From Sternotherus odoratus (Eukaryota > Chordata > Testudines > Kinosternidae): a stretch of DNA of 64,000 nt. Of the stretch, positions 47,720 through 64,000 are shown piece by piece. Positions within the stretch are counted from its first letter, which is position 1, and each line of letters starts with the position of its first letter. The notes under the pieces are model-generated. The model made no database searches. It saw nothing but the letters and a program-made list of their open reading frames with translations, and was not told the origin of the DNA. Location of the stretch: the NCBI GenBank assembly GCA_032164245.1, contig JAVMKO010000001.1:18947603-19011602 (forward strand). The letters run 5' to 3'. Both the position numbers and the translations under genes were made by a program.

Positions 47720-50700
47720 GTAAGTAAAATAACCAAGGATCCTGGAGGCTTAAATCATTATTCCTGAGCAGAGTGTGAAATGATGGGGTGTCATAAACAA
47801 ATGGAGCCCAGGGCAGAGCCTGTGAAAATGAAACCATTGTGTTCATACGGCTTGTCAGGCATCTCTTGAAGGCCTGCATGGAGCTAAGCATGGATGTGTG
47901 AAGGAAATGCAGAAGGCAGCAGCAACGAGGGAGGGAGGAATAGAGGGCAAGAGATTGTCCCCTCTTCATCTTCAATGTTTTCCCAGGGTTAGCTTCAACT
48001 TTGACAACCTTAGCCATTTTTTTTTTAATGTTTAAACACTTTTTGACTTCATTCATCATGGCCAGTTTTTTCATCTCATTGCCGTGTAGTTAGGGAAGCA
48101 TAGCCTGCTGCAGTCTTTCCAGTTATTCTGCTTTTCATATTTTCTGTTTCATTTCCTATTGGCTATTGAGGCCACCAGGCTACTGCCAGGCTCTTCACAC
48201 TGCAGCTGGCTTTTTTTACCTATCCCCTCCCACCCCCACTGTATCATTGACTATAAATTTAGCAACTCACTACCATATGAAAGGGCAGAGAGTGTGAGAG
48301 CTGGCTCCCTGGACACCTCCCTCTAGGTTGCCTGGCAGAATGTTCAGTGAGAGTGAAACCTTGGCACCCACAATGCCTGTGCCCCAATTCAGTCCCACCT
48401 AAGCTCTCTGTTGAGATTTAAGTGGGTCATAGGCCTGGTGTAGCCTTTTGCACAGGGATGAATTTCGCCTTGAAAGAGAATGAAAGGACAGCTCACAAAT
48501 TCCACCTGGAGAAATAAACGTATACTCACTTCAACACACCTGATCTCCACTGGTCTGTGGGCTGGAAAAAATGCCAGCACATTAAGAGCCTGATTTTCCC
48601 TTTGCCTTGCACCTGTGCCAATGCAAAGTCGGTGTAAAACACTACAGGCCTAATTCTGGTTTACACTAAAACCATTTTACACTCTGGTAGCAGTATAAAG
48701 TGGATGCAAATGTAATATGGCCTTAAATCAAAAGGAGAATCAGGCCCTATCCCTTTGATTTAGCAGCATTTTACCCTCACTTGCACTGGCTTTGCATTGG
48801 TGAAAAAGATCACAGCAGGCACAGGGGAAGGGGTAATCAGACCCTGAGATCTCCCAGATTGCAGCAAGATATGCTTTCACCATAACTCTGGGTGAGTCAG
48901 TCCATAATGAACTCCTCACTGGCTTTCACAGCAAGGAATGAGAAGAATTTACTTTGGAATGGCAGGGCTTAGATGATTAATTTAAACGTTGCCCTGAATT
49001 CATTAAGCATGCTCAATGGACTGTTTTGTTTGCTCTCTGACTATTCACAGCCTGCAGTACATTCTTAGGACTATGCTAGCAGCAAGGCTGGAGCAGCAGC
49101 TGCCTGCAGAATGCTACAACCACATGTGTGCTTGAATGTGCAGTGTAGACATACACTTGGCCGTTTAGATTTGCAGCATGTTCAGAGACTACTGATTCCA
49201 AAACCTTGCGCTTTGATCTGTATCTAATCCCTGATCTCTGAGGGAGACGCCCTGCAGTTTTGACTGCAGGGGTGTGAATAACAATGCACAGCAAAGTGCT
49301 ATGCTGTAACTCCCCTGTGTTGAGCTATGGGTGTGAACTAATAGGTTCTCAGTTGGTATTAATGTAGGACTATGTAAATGTGAACTGGGAGTCTTGGAGT
49401 TGCTGCCTGGAGAATCCACATGGGGGAGTTACAGGACAGCACTTTGGTGTGCACTGCTATTCACACCTAGGTTAGACATAGCCTAAATTACCAGCCCAAA
49501 CATATTGGAACGAATAGGAGCTGCACAGATTTTCTCAAACTTATTTAGGATTTTCTTTCACAAAGAGAAGAATTTTGTTGACCTTCAGTATGTTGAGTTT
49601 CATAGCAACTGCACACAATGTAGCAAGACATTTAGCCCTGGGTTTTCACAGTAGTACCGTGTGGTGTCTTAACCATTCAGCTCCCACTGGAGTCAATGAG
49701 AGGTACACAGTGGAAGGGCCAGGCATTCAGCTGAAAGAGCAAGGCCCCAGGGACAGATCTCTATCAAAGACAAGGAACCGAACAGAATTATCTCTACATC
49801 TTACCCGCAAAAATATAAAGTTCCAAGGCCACCTGGCATGGTAGTGAGCAGAGAGGTGAGCAGAAGGGAATTCCAGTCTGCATGGAAGAAGGGAAAGTGT
49901 CACGTCTCTAGCACGATACTCTACCTCTTTAAATGATCGGCTGCATTTCCATCTTATCTCATCAATGCTTCGTGTGCAGAATGTAAAGGAATTTGATCAA
50001 AGTCAGTTATAGCCTAGTCCACTCATAAACACCAATTATGCTTTTCATGTTCTTAAGTAAGTTACTGCCATCAAAGAATAGAGGCTTTCTTTTTTTCATC
50101 CTGGGGTTTCTGAATGCCCATTAAAGTCTTCTTTTCTAAGATACTGTACACACAGTAGGACAAAGGCTTGTCTCCTTTGGACACATAGGAGTTTTCTTCA
50201 TTTTTGTAGAAGTTACTTTATCTGTTTTAATCTCCCAATTATGTGACTGAGCAGGTCCCCCGATATCTAGTTAATCTCCAAAGCAATATTTCTCCCTGAA
50301 CTATGAATTATTTGGGTTACACGATGTACAGGGCTCACACTTTAGAAAGTTTCTTCTTTTTTAAAGATTCCACCAATTGGAGAGCTATACTACTACGAAG
50401 GAAGAAGCAGAGAGCCTGAGTAACTAGGAATCCAAAAACAGAGCTGGGGATTGAACCCAGAGCTCCTGAGGCCTAGATAACCACCTTAATCACAAGACCT
50501 TCTTTCCTCCCTCTTCTTAAACTGAGCAGTGCCCCTGGAACAAGTAAAGGATAATGAAATAAGCATTTTATAGTGTGGTCCCTGTTCTTGTCGATTTCTG
50601 GAATTGCCTTCCACCTATGCACCACAGAACACACAAGCTTGAAATACAACCGGAAAAATGAATGGCCCCATAGAGGAAAACACCACATGACAAACAAATT

Positions 50701-51697
50701 AGAAGTAGGAGAAATTCACCATTCTACAGAAATGCTTTAGAAGCAAAGCTATGAAAAATGTATCTTTGGACAGGCAAAACATAATTAACATGCACGTCCC
50801 CTTTCTTTCCGCAACCAATGCTCCTAGGTATTTACAAGACCAGACATACATCAATTCAGTAATTCCCCCAGTAACAAAGAGAAACAGTGTGAACTGGTTA
50901 CCCTGCAAAGATAAACTGTTGTGCAGAATTTAAGCATTAAACCAAAAGGAAGTGGAGCTGACAGATATCATTTGATACCTGATTAGACTAGTAGGCTCCA
51001 GGAATACTTAAGACATAACTAATAAAGCTGGTATGCAATAGGATTAAAAATTCCATAGCCCCATTCCAGCCTTTCTATTTTTCTTCCAGGAATGAACCTG
51101 AGAGCTCTGTGAGAGCCATAGGCATGATCCATTGCAGCCAATCTATTTAACAACAGGAATAAGACCCAGATGGGGGCAATCACATTGATGTAGAAAGATT
51201 CCTAATAAGCCACTATTGATCAACAGCACTATATATAGATATAAGTAGTGGAACAAACCACAGTGTTTCCTCTTTACTCTCCTTGATGCTACCCCTGTGC
51301 AATGGATTCCCTCATACATTGAACCCAAGCTAAGGGAAAGACATGTAGGTGACAAAATGCCTGCATTACCCACTGTCTAATCAGTAGTGATCTGATTCAT
51401 GACCTAGCAAGCAATGGGGGGGGGGGGGGGGGAGAACTCCAGAGTTTTCCTCTCTCAAAGCTGAAGTGGTATTTCTTGTTGCAGAACAAACAAAACATTA
51501 AAAAAGCCTCAACTGCTTCAGTATTTGTGGCTCTTGCCAGCTTGACCACACACACCCGGGCATTTGGGTGAAAACATCAAAGGAACTAGCTGTCTGGGAG
51601 TTCGTTCAGCCACCGCTCCCAGCATGAAAGTTAAAAATTATTTTAGCTACTGTGTTGTACTCTGGTGTTGCCTTGCCATTATCCTGTGGTGATTGAT

Positions 51698-51777
<80 letters not shown>

Positions 51778-52413
51778 GATCTGAATTTTCAGAGTCCCGC
51801 GCAGGGAATTTAGGTTCCTAATCCTGTTAAAGTAAACAAGAGTAGCTTGTAACAAGAGTAGGTTCATAGCATCCTCATCCAGTTTCTGCAATACAGAATT
51901 GTACTTGAGTCTGAAGTCAGGCTTCAAAACAGTAGCAACTCCATTGACATCAGCTGGAGCTATGCCAATTTATACTTGCAAATACTGGCCCAGTATTTTT
52001 GGCTATTTCCATAAAACAGAAGTTTTTTCAAGTCTTTTTTTAAAAAATTGAATTTGATTCCTTTTAATACTATTATCTGTCTGTGCGTTGGTGTTTAGCA
52101 ATGTAAGTTCAGTCACTAAAGCTGCATTTCAAATGGAAAGTTCACTACACATATGGTTAGCTGCTATATTTAATTATGCAGTTCCCTAAAGTTCTTAGCA
52201 ACATCTGACGTGTCCTGCTTAGACTAGATGATTGCTCCATGATTCAGAGGAAACTCACTCCCACCTGACCAATATTTCTATGTAGCGACTGCTATGCAAA
52301 TAAAGAACTGGCACTGTCTGAAACAAAAATAGGTTTCTAGAAATGGATTTCCCAAAAAAGCCAATATAGACGCATTCATGTCTTTTTCCCTTTGCCTTTT
52401 CTACTTTCTATAG
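47720..52413 (+). other. SEMA3C: SEMA3C intron after exon d
   Basis: Contains two fused fold-backs near 48590-48760 (gtgcaatgcaaagtc-like arms), a G run (51416-51432) and a long GATA microsatellite (51697-51776). Nothing coding is supported. Confidence 0.85.
51697..51776. repeat. (GATA)n microsatellite, about 20 units
   Basis: An uninterrupted run of tagatagatagat. The complementary open frame of S-I-Y-L repeats is an artefact of it. Confidence 0.98.
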
Positions 52414-52533
52414 ATGAAGAGCTGTTTTCAGGAATGTACATAGATTTCATGGGGACCGATGCAGCTATTTTTCGCAGTTTAACCAAACGGAATGCAGTGA
52501 GAACTGACCAACACAATTCTAAGTGGCTGAGTG
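52414..52533 (+). CDS. SEMA3C: SEMA3C coding exon e (40 codons, GMYIDFMGTD)
   Basis: A 120-bp exon, phase 1-1, between acceptor ctttctatag and donor gtaaga. The reading contains NEELFSGMYIDFMGTDAAIF and RSLTKRNAVRTDQHNSKWLS, about residues 180-219. The sequence LFSGMYIDFMGTDAAIFRSL is the class 3 'SGTxxDFxGxDxxIFR' sema signature, and the Met-Tyr-Ile variant points to SEMA3C. It lies about 500 bp upstream of a CR1 copy split by an hAT element, which does not touch the exon. Confidence 0.97.
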
Positions 52534-52699
52534 GTAAGATGGTTGCTTCGTTAAAGCTTTAGATATGTGACAAAGAGGTTGTTTTCAACAAAAGAGTTCT
52601 TTATTTCCCATTCTAAAATTAATCTGCTAAGGGAAACTGTGGGCAAGAAATGGGAATAAAAACATGCCACAGACAAGGTGCTCTGGGTGATTAATAGGA

Positions 52700-52915
52700 A
52701 TTCTGTATGACATGGGAATTGCCATACGGGATGAGTATGCCATACGGGATGAGTATGCCATACGGGATGAGGCTCATGTACTCCAGTACGCTGTCCCTGA
52801 AGTGGCTAAAACCAGCTACTGCAGAGGAAAGGGTCTGTTATAGACAGATGTGGGATAATCTGCTTCTCAGGGAAGTTTCTTCTTAGCCCCTCATAATTTG
52901 GAATCATCTGACATC
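52700..52915 (+). repeat. Dispersed repeat (family C), copy 1
   Basis: catgggaattgccatacggg, gaggaaagggtctgttatag, cagatgtgggataatctgct and tcttagcccctcataatttg parallel the copy at 57595-57845. A common amniote retroposon tail of uncertain class. Confidence 0.6.
52721..52772. repeat. 18-bp tandem repeat, about three units
   Basis: gccatacgggatgagtat starts at 52721, 52739 and 52757, the last unit ending gaggct. Confidence 0.97.
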
Positions 52916-52989
52916 AAGTGTAGAAAATTTAAATAACGTATTAACTATGTGATTGTCATAAAATGACACAATGACGAAAAGTCACCTCT

Positions 52990-53532
52990 GTGACTTAGAA
53001 GCTTTTAAAGCCCGGCTTGACAAGCCCTGGCTGGGATGATTTAGATCAGGGGTCTCAAACTCAAATGACCACGAGGGCCGCATGAGGACTAGTGCACTGG
53101 CCCGAGGGCCGCACCACTGACACACGCACACACACTCGCTGCCCCAGCTCCGCCCCCACTCCACCCCTGCCCCACCTCCTCCTCTGAGCACGCAGCTCCC
53201 CATTCCCTCCTGGAAAGCGCTAGGCACCACCAACAGCTGTTTGGCAAACAAAGCAAGAGCAATATAGGAAGTCCAGAGCTAGAAACACGCGTGGCCCAGC
53301 CAGGCAGCAGAGAAGCCTCTGCTTCTGGCCCCTCCCTCCCGCAAACTGCTATGGGGGGGAGGGGGAACAGGAAGCCTGGCGGGCCGCAGGGAAGGGCTTC
53401 GTGGGCCACATGCGGCCCCCGGGCCGCATGTTTGAGACCCCTGATTTAGATGGTGTTGGTCCTGCTTTGAACGGGATTGGACTAGATGACCTCCTGAGGT
53501 CTCTTCCAACCCAAGTATTCTATGATTCTATC
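52990..53532 (+). mobile_element. CR1 3' end interrupted by an hAT element
   Basis: Left piece gcttttaaagcccggcttga-caagccctggctgggatg and right piece ggtgttggtcctgctttgaa-...-ggattggactagatgacctc, tgaggtctcttccaacccaa, ttctatgattctat join into a continuous CR1 3' terminus when the 53047-53443 insertion and one 8-bp duplicate are ignored. Confidence 0.92.
53047..53443. mobile_element. hAT element with perfect 8-bp TSD inside CR1
   Basis: Begins CAGGGGTCTCAAAC and ends GTTTGAGACCCCTG, exact inverted repeats of 14 bp. Flanks are identical 8-mers ATTTAGAT (53039-53046 and 53444-53451). Interior GC-rich with gggccgcatg motifs in both arms; long minus-strand frames there are not genes. 397 bp, non-autonomous. 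Confidence 0.96.
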
Positions 53533-53560
53533 CTATGTGCAATGGTGAGGTATAAGGGGT

Positions 53561-53624
53561 GAAATCCTGGCTCCATTGAAATCAATGGAAAAACTCCCAC
53601 TGATTTCAGTGGGGCCAGGATCCC
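53561..53624. repeat. 64-bp fold-back repeat
   Basis: gaaatcctggctccattgaa faces ttcagtggggccaggatccc; a member of the short palindrome family. Confidence 0.75.
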
Positions 53625-55107
53625 ACCTATGCCTTATACGCTATACTTTATTTTATTCTTAAAACAGCTACACTTTATGCCCAGGCTTAATTTTAAGCAC
53701 ATAAATAGTTCCATTGATTTCACTGGGTTAAAGTTAATCATATGAAATACGTTTTGTGCTGTCCCTCTGCACAGTGGTAGATTTCACCCAATAAGAATAA
53801 GCAAAATTTTTCATTCTGATTTGAAGATTTGCATTTATAGCTGCCAAGCCTGCTGAGGTACATTGATGAAAACCACTCTAGTTTTTCTTATCTCATGCAG
53901 TTTTACTGGACAAATCCTAACACATCTATTATTTTTATTCATAATTAATGCGATGTCACATGTTATGATACTGACTTGCACTTTTTGTAACAGAATAAAT
54001 GAAATATGTCAAAAGAGGGAAACGATCTGTTTTCTAAAATCTTCTTTAGTTGTCTTCATTCTCTTAAGCTTGTGTACTCTCCTCAAAGTATGTTAGAAAA
54101 TGGACTGCACAGAAAATGCACCATTGCTAGAAAACCTGCATATTGCAGTTGCTTGGAAAAGGTGACTGACACACACAATGTATTTCCATATTCCTCCTCA
54201 GCTAGCATCATGAAATGTGATATATTCATTGATAATAAACTGGAGAGTACAGAAGATATCCAAAATTGAAAATGTGACTTTTCCACCAAAAAGTCAAAAG
54301 TGATTTATATTGGATATCAACCAATCAAATGGCACGAATAATAGGAAGTAAATGATCTCCAGACTGAAGAATATAGGTCATTCGAAGTCTCCAATGCTAT
54401 TCATTAGATTTTATCCAAGAAAATTGACAAAGGAAAGCAAGTATACTGCAGGCTACAGCACTGATAGCCGTGATTACTTAAAAGTAGTCTGCAGTGGTAT
54501 TATGATACACAAACAATTTAATAGTAGCTTACTGCAGTCCTCTATCTCTGTGCTCATTTAAACTGTATGGCATATTTATTTCAATATGTTCATCCTAGTC
54601 TAATATGAATACCTTTGAGGGAACTTCACTCCCAAAGCAGTCACACATCCTCAAAGTCTCCCTTGCTTTGGTTTTCATTAACCCTATGGCAACCTTTACC
54701 CTCTGATTTAATAGGCTTGAAAATTAATCTGTTCATTTTCTTCCAATAGGTTTTCAGATCATTGTTTCTCTTCTCACATTTTTTTCCTCAAAGAGCTTGC
54801 TCACTTACCCTTCTCCTGCAAGGCCTTCAATCTCTGTAGTAACCTAGTACTGCTGGTTCTACATCAGACTTGCTTTTTGGAAAACTGGGACAAATCTGCT
54901 CTAGTATCAGCTTGAGTCTACAGAACCATCCCAGGTCCCTGTCCTGAAAACACTTCCATTAGTGCTTAATTTTGCACATGAATAAGGACAAGCCTTAGCA
55001 CATTGGGCAGCAGCAGATACATTCTGTATAGGTACCTGGAGAGATCAGTAGCTCTCAAGAGTTGCTTATATTGACACATTGTTTGCTCTGTATCTCTCTC
55101 TTTTCAG

Positions 55108-55250
55108 AGCCTATTTTTGTGGATGCTCATCTCATCCCCGATGGCACAGACCCTAATGATGCCAAAGTGTACTTCTTCTTCAAAGAGAGGCTCACAGACA
55201 ACAGTGGCAGCACCAAACAGATTCATTCAATGATTGCTAGAATATGCCCA
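55108..55250 (+). CDS. SEMA3C: SEMA3C coding exon f
   Basis: A 143-bp exon, phase 1 at its start and phase 0 at its end, with a strong polypyrimidine tract (tctctctcttttcag) and donor gtaagg. It reads EPIFVDAHLIPDGTDPNDAK, VYFFFKERLTDNSGSTKQIH and SMIARICP, about residues 220-267. D-x-K-V-Y-F-F-F-K/R-E is a sema hallmark, and the Cys in ARICP is a conserved disulfide residue. Human SEMA3C has DNNRST at the position where this has DNSGST (from memory), so a potential N-glycosylation sequon is absent here. Confidence 0.97.
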
Positions 55251-60550
<5,300 letters not shown>

Positions 60551-60620
60551 AGGATGTGTTTCTCCTAGAAACAGATAACCCTAGAACAACACTGGTGTAT
60601 GGAATTTTTACAACATCAAG
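60551..60620 (+). CDS. SEMA3C: SEMA3C coding exon h (small exon)
   Basis: A 70-bp exon, phase 1 at its start and phase 2 at its end, with acceptor ctctttctcacag and donor gtaatt. It reads EDVFLLETDNPRTTLVYGIF and TTS plus two bases of a Ser codon, about residues 306-329. The V-Y-G-I/V-F-T-T motif is conserved in the family, and ETDNPRTTL is specific to SEMA3C. It was recognised by phase and motif, being too short for a long open frame. Confidence 0.95.
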
Positions 60621-63542
60621 GTAATTTTGAAGATTTGTAGAGGCAACCTCTGTGAGCGGCCTCAGTTCCAATTCCATATAATCACAGAAAAAGGTATTTT
60701 GTGTCAGGGCAATTGGGATTTAATGCATTACTGATATATCCTGCAACTATTGTTGCCACTTAGGAGACGTCCTTTCAATTCTGCTTATTCTCATCAATTA
60801 GAAGTGCAATTACTTGTGATATGTGTTGGAGCTGTACTCATTGTGCCACATTGATCCCTGGTGTCTATTCAATACAACTACACCTGAGATAAATTTTCCC
60901 CTCTGCTCCCAGCTTTAAAAAAAAATATTATGGATTATATTGAGAAAATGTTTCCTGTTGGCTCCATATGTTTACTATGGAACAAGGACATAGTGTGTGA
61001 TTGACTTCAGTGGCAACTGAAGATTCTCAGCACCTGAAACATCAAGCCCAGAATTCCTATATAAATTCATGCAAATATTTCCCATTCACATAGCTTGCAT
61101 ACTATTCCATGTGCCAATAGGACTTTGGCTCCCTTATATCCTGTTTTGATCAAATCCTTCCTTAATCACAGCCTGAGTCTTCAGCCTTTTCTTGATCACT
61201 GCAAAACATGGGCACTCCTCATCTGTTGGCAGATAAGGACCCACCTTGCTGGAAGAACAGAATGGACAGTTATTTGAGAAAGTTCACGATTTCTTGTTAA
61301 GCTTGCTGGGACACTCTTTCTGAGAAACAACACATACTAATTTTATTTGTACTTATAATGGTTTTTTTTTGGGGGGGGGGTTGCTCTTGTCCCAATTATC
61401 TGAACAATAGAAATGCACTGCCTGTCTGTCAATGTATTTCTAATACATACCTCGCTGAAGCATTTTGGTGCCTTATATTTCTGTCCAATACCTGGACCCG
61501 AGGACTTAGAAGTTGTTTTGAAACTGACTTCTTTGATTTTCTTGTTTTTATGGAAAACTTTTGAATAAAATGAAAAAAAAATCATTTCAGTTGAACATTT
61601 TCACATGAGAAAAAGTCATTTCCTGACCATGTCAACCACCACAATAATATATGCCCCATAAATGCCAGTTCTCAAGCTTACATATAGCCAGGAAAAGATA
61701 GTTTCATAAAACTTAGGTGAGGGGGGGAAATGACCCTGTAGCTTAAAAATAGCTGAGGTTATCCATACGGTATGACTCTAGCACAAGAAGAGAAAATGTT
61801 GAGGCAAAGTTTAGTGATAAAAACCACACATGATTATGTTATGGATTCAACATGGCTGAGTTGGAAACTGTTCTTTCTAATTTTCATGGTATTCCTGTAG
61901 TGGAAATTGGGTTACAGTTAAGGCACCATATAACCAGACTGAACACTTGTTCTATTACAGGCCCTTTAGACATTTTCTCACTTTATACAAGGCTTTTTCA
62001 TTTACTTTAGACTGAACATGTTGTGTAATTAAACCTGGCAGATATAATGAATTTCATCTCCTAGTACTGCCTGTATCTTTTTCACCTCTGCAGACTCCAA
62101 CCTGAGAACAGTAATTGGAGAAACAGGCTATGACGTTAAAAAAAATAATTATTGACTTTAATTAAACTACATTGGTCTAAGCTGTGACTGAAGTGAATTA
62201 CTTTTATAGCTGAAACTATTATAAAACTAACAAAGGTGCATTGTCTGCAATGATAAAGTGCATCCTTTAAACCCGTATCTTATGGCTCCCATGAATACCG
62301 GGGAAAACTTCATAAACCAATTGTGAGGAAGAGAAAGTTCAGACAACGGATGTGGTTATAATGCATCTGAGAGCTTTCTCAAGGTAGCAAGTGTGGCAAA
62401 GAGCAAAGGTGATTGCTGGGTAATGTCCTGTAGCAGTTACCACATTTTCCTCTTCAGTGATTTTACCTGTTCAGTGAACAACAAAGAGCAATTATGATTT
62501 TCCTCATCTCACACTTAATATTGAGCAAATCTGGAATGTTTGGATGTTCATCTCTGAAAAAACATCCAAAGTGTGCCTTCTCCCTGCCCCCAACATACAC
62601 ATTGTGCTCTTTCACACAGTGGACACAGAAGGGGACTGTTAATATCACAGCCAGTGTCCTAGCTTCCCACTGAAGATTATCTCCTTGACACAGATCATCC
62701 TTAATGGAGAGTGCTAGGGACATGTGCTGGCTGCAAAAGTCCCTGGCAACAGGACTGCTCAGCACCTAGGAATCCATTAATCTCAGTGGGCCCAGATTAA
62801 TGTGAAGGCACAAGGCCTGTGCAACTGGATCCATACTAATGTCCTGGGATCTTTGGAGTTAGTTCAGGCTGTAGGATGGTCACACCTCACCATACCTGGT
62901 GGAAGAATGCATAGGAAACTCTACAAGGGGAACTTCATGAAGTTGCCTGGAGTCTGTGGGGGTGTTTCCATGTAACACCATGATTTGAACCATATTACTT
63001 ATAGACAGTTCGACATTGATTACAGTATTCTCACTGCTCTTAACTGTGATTATTGTTTCAATGAATGTTCTGTCCAGATGTTTTATAAGGCAGCTGTGGG
63101 ATCTCATGGATTGAGGGCCAGGAAAGATGTGTTCTGTTTCCAGTTTAACCACACAGAGAGTGTCAAATCCTAGTCTCACTGAAGTCAGCAGTATTTTGCT
63201 CGCGTATGTGCAATATAGGTCATTTAACCAGTTTCTGCCTCCATTTTTCCCATCTGTAGAATGAGGATGATAATATTTTCCCCTCTCATTGGGAAGATCG
63301 ATACTCTTTGTGAGGAAAATGTTACCTAGCCTTACAGGTCAACACTGTGTACTGTGAGGGTAAATTAATGTATGCAATGTTCTTTGAGGTTCCTGTATGG
63401 AAGATGCTATAGAAGTGCTAATTATTATTAAATGTGTCCTCTTTACAGGTAAACATTGCATCACTGAACCCTTTGTGATGATGGAAAGTGTTATGTCAGA
63501 GATAGCAAATTGTGGTGCAAATATTTTCCTTGTTTTTTCCAG
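60621..63542 (+). other. SEMA3C: SEMA3C intron after exon h
   Basis: Holds a T/G run (61362-61380) and a MIR fragment (63230-63432) that ends about 110 bp before exon i. Nothing coding is supported. Confidence 0.85.
63230..63432 (+). repeat. MIR SINE, plus strand
   Basis: ttctgcctccatttttccca, tctgtagaatgaggatgata and the terminal atagaagtgctaattattat match the MIR 3' half including its L2-like tail. It lies close to the exon i acceptor. Confidence 0.75.
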
Positions 63543-63687
63543 CTCTGTATTTAAAGGTTCCGCGGTGTGCGTGTATCACTTGTCTGAGATCCAAACAGTG
63601 TTCAATGGGCCCTTTGCACATAAGGAAGGTCCTAATCACCAGCTTATTCCATATCAGGGCAGAATTCCATATCCGCGACCTGGCACA
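63543..63687 (+). CDS. SEMA3C: SEMA3C coding exon i (IPYPRPGT)
   Basis: This is the last SEMA3C exon in the window: 145 bp, phase 2 at its start and phase 0 at its end, with acceptor gttttttccag and donor gtaagt. The reading includes [40 protein letters not shown] and RIPYPRPGT, about residues 329-377. F-K-G-S-A-V-C-x-Y and G-R-I/V-P-Y-P-R-P-G-T are class 3 signatures, and the next exon (outside the window) should open with the Cys that completes the motif. The rest of the sema domain, the PSI and Ig-like domains, the furin-site region and the basic tail lie beyond base 64000. Confidence 0.97.
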
Positions 63688-64000
63688 GTAAGTACTAAAG
63701 ATGTTTATGCAAGTCAGGCTTGGCAACTAATTGTCTTTGTTTAATTATGGAAATATCATAAAATTGGTGCTAAAACACAGGCTATACATTATATCTAAAC
63801 TTAGTTGTAATTCCATCTATCTGCCTGCCTACTTATTTATATACCTGTCATGCACATCACTATATATGAGAACTATTAAAATTATTTAAAAAAATCAATC
63901 TCTCTCTCGCTTGCTCTTTCTGTCCAGCAGGTAAAAGTAAATTATTTCATTAGATGTCTGTTGTTTTTTTTAAAAGCATGTATGTATTTGAGAGAGAGAG
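63688..64000 (+). other. SEMA3C: Start of SEMA3C intron after exon i
   Basis: Intron sequence with a short tctctctctcgcttgctctt run (63898-63925); the window ends in an AG dinucleotide run (63989-64000) whose full length is not visible. Confidence 0.85.

Larger units (their letters stand above)
52534..55107 (+). other. SEMA3C: SEMA3C intron after exon e
   Basis: Contains the dispersed repeat at 52700-52915, the CR1 tail split by an hAT element (52990-53532) and a fold-back at 53561-53624. Confidence 0.85.

Noticed and set aside
51697..51927. Frame with S-I-Y-L repeats
   Set aside because: Translation of the GATA microsatellite.
53089..53509. Cys/Gly/Pro-rich minus-strand frames
   Set aside because: They overlap the hAT element 53047-53443 and have no domain-like features.
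63989..64000. AG dinucleotide microsatellite at the window end
   Set aside because: Only 12 bases are visible; length cannot be judged.

Overview
The window is vertebrate genomic DNA, most likely from a turtle. That placement rests on the turtle-style CR1 LINE tails, many hAT-type elements and short palindromic fold-back repeats; a crocodilian is a less likely alternative. It is AT-rich, intron-dominated and has no prokaryotic gene organisation. The only host gene I can support is SEMA3C (semaphorin 3C, a secreted axon-guidance and cardiovascular patterning ligand). It lies on the plus strand as nine consecutive coding exons (34435-34595, 37408-37470, 43316-43435, 47629-47719, 52414-52533, 55108-55250, 58120-58234, 60551-60620, 63543-63687). 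All have GT-AG borders and compatible phases, and they join into an uninterrupted frame for about the first two thirds of the sema domain (about residues 35-377 of about 751). The signal-peptide exon lies upstream of the window or was not found. The rest of the sema domain, the PSI and Ig domains and the basic tail lie downstream.

Bases 1-34434 appear to be the large intron before the first of these exons, and they carry most of the mobile DNA. In order: an hAT element with a perfect 8-bp target duplication (3852-4091); a Penelope/SINE-like dispersed repeat (5139-5330); MIR/L2-like fragments; a minus-strand CR1 (12304-12960); a stem-loop-rich PIF/Harbinger-type MITE (13107-13397); a decayed RTE-like LINE (16262-17145, minus); a putative 2-kb solo LTR with three tandem arrays (20294-22335); a nested relic of a Ty3/Gypsy retrotransposon (23486-29331); another hAT-type fold-back (30431-30757); and a probable DNA transposon (31243-31895).

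The Gypsy relic is the most structured object. Two divergent LTR-like copies flank gag (with an intact CCHC zinc knuckle), a catalytically dead reverse transcriptase, an 'ADTLSRA' RNase H tail and an integrase core that has lost its second catalytic Asp. Four later insertions interrupt it: a Penelope/SINE-like repeat, an hAT, a CR1 that splits the integrase region, and a second CR1 tail.

Downstream SEMA3C introns contain a mariner/Tigger-like element (44025-44554), a 206-bp perfect-looking fold-back (46944-47149), a GATA microsatellite, a CR1 tail split by an hAT element (52990-53532) and an RTE 3' end with a 13-bp target duplication (59115-59288). I found no RNA gene, CRISPR array or operon, and no evidence of a new functional system. 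The notable content is the repeat stratigraphy and the unusual putative LTR. All family names for repeats are from memory of consensus patterns and were not searched.
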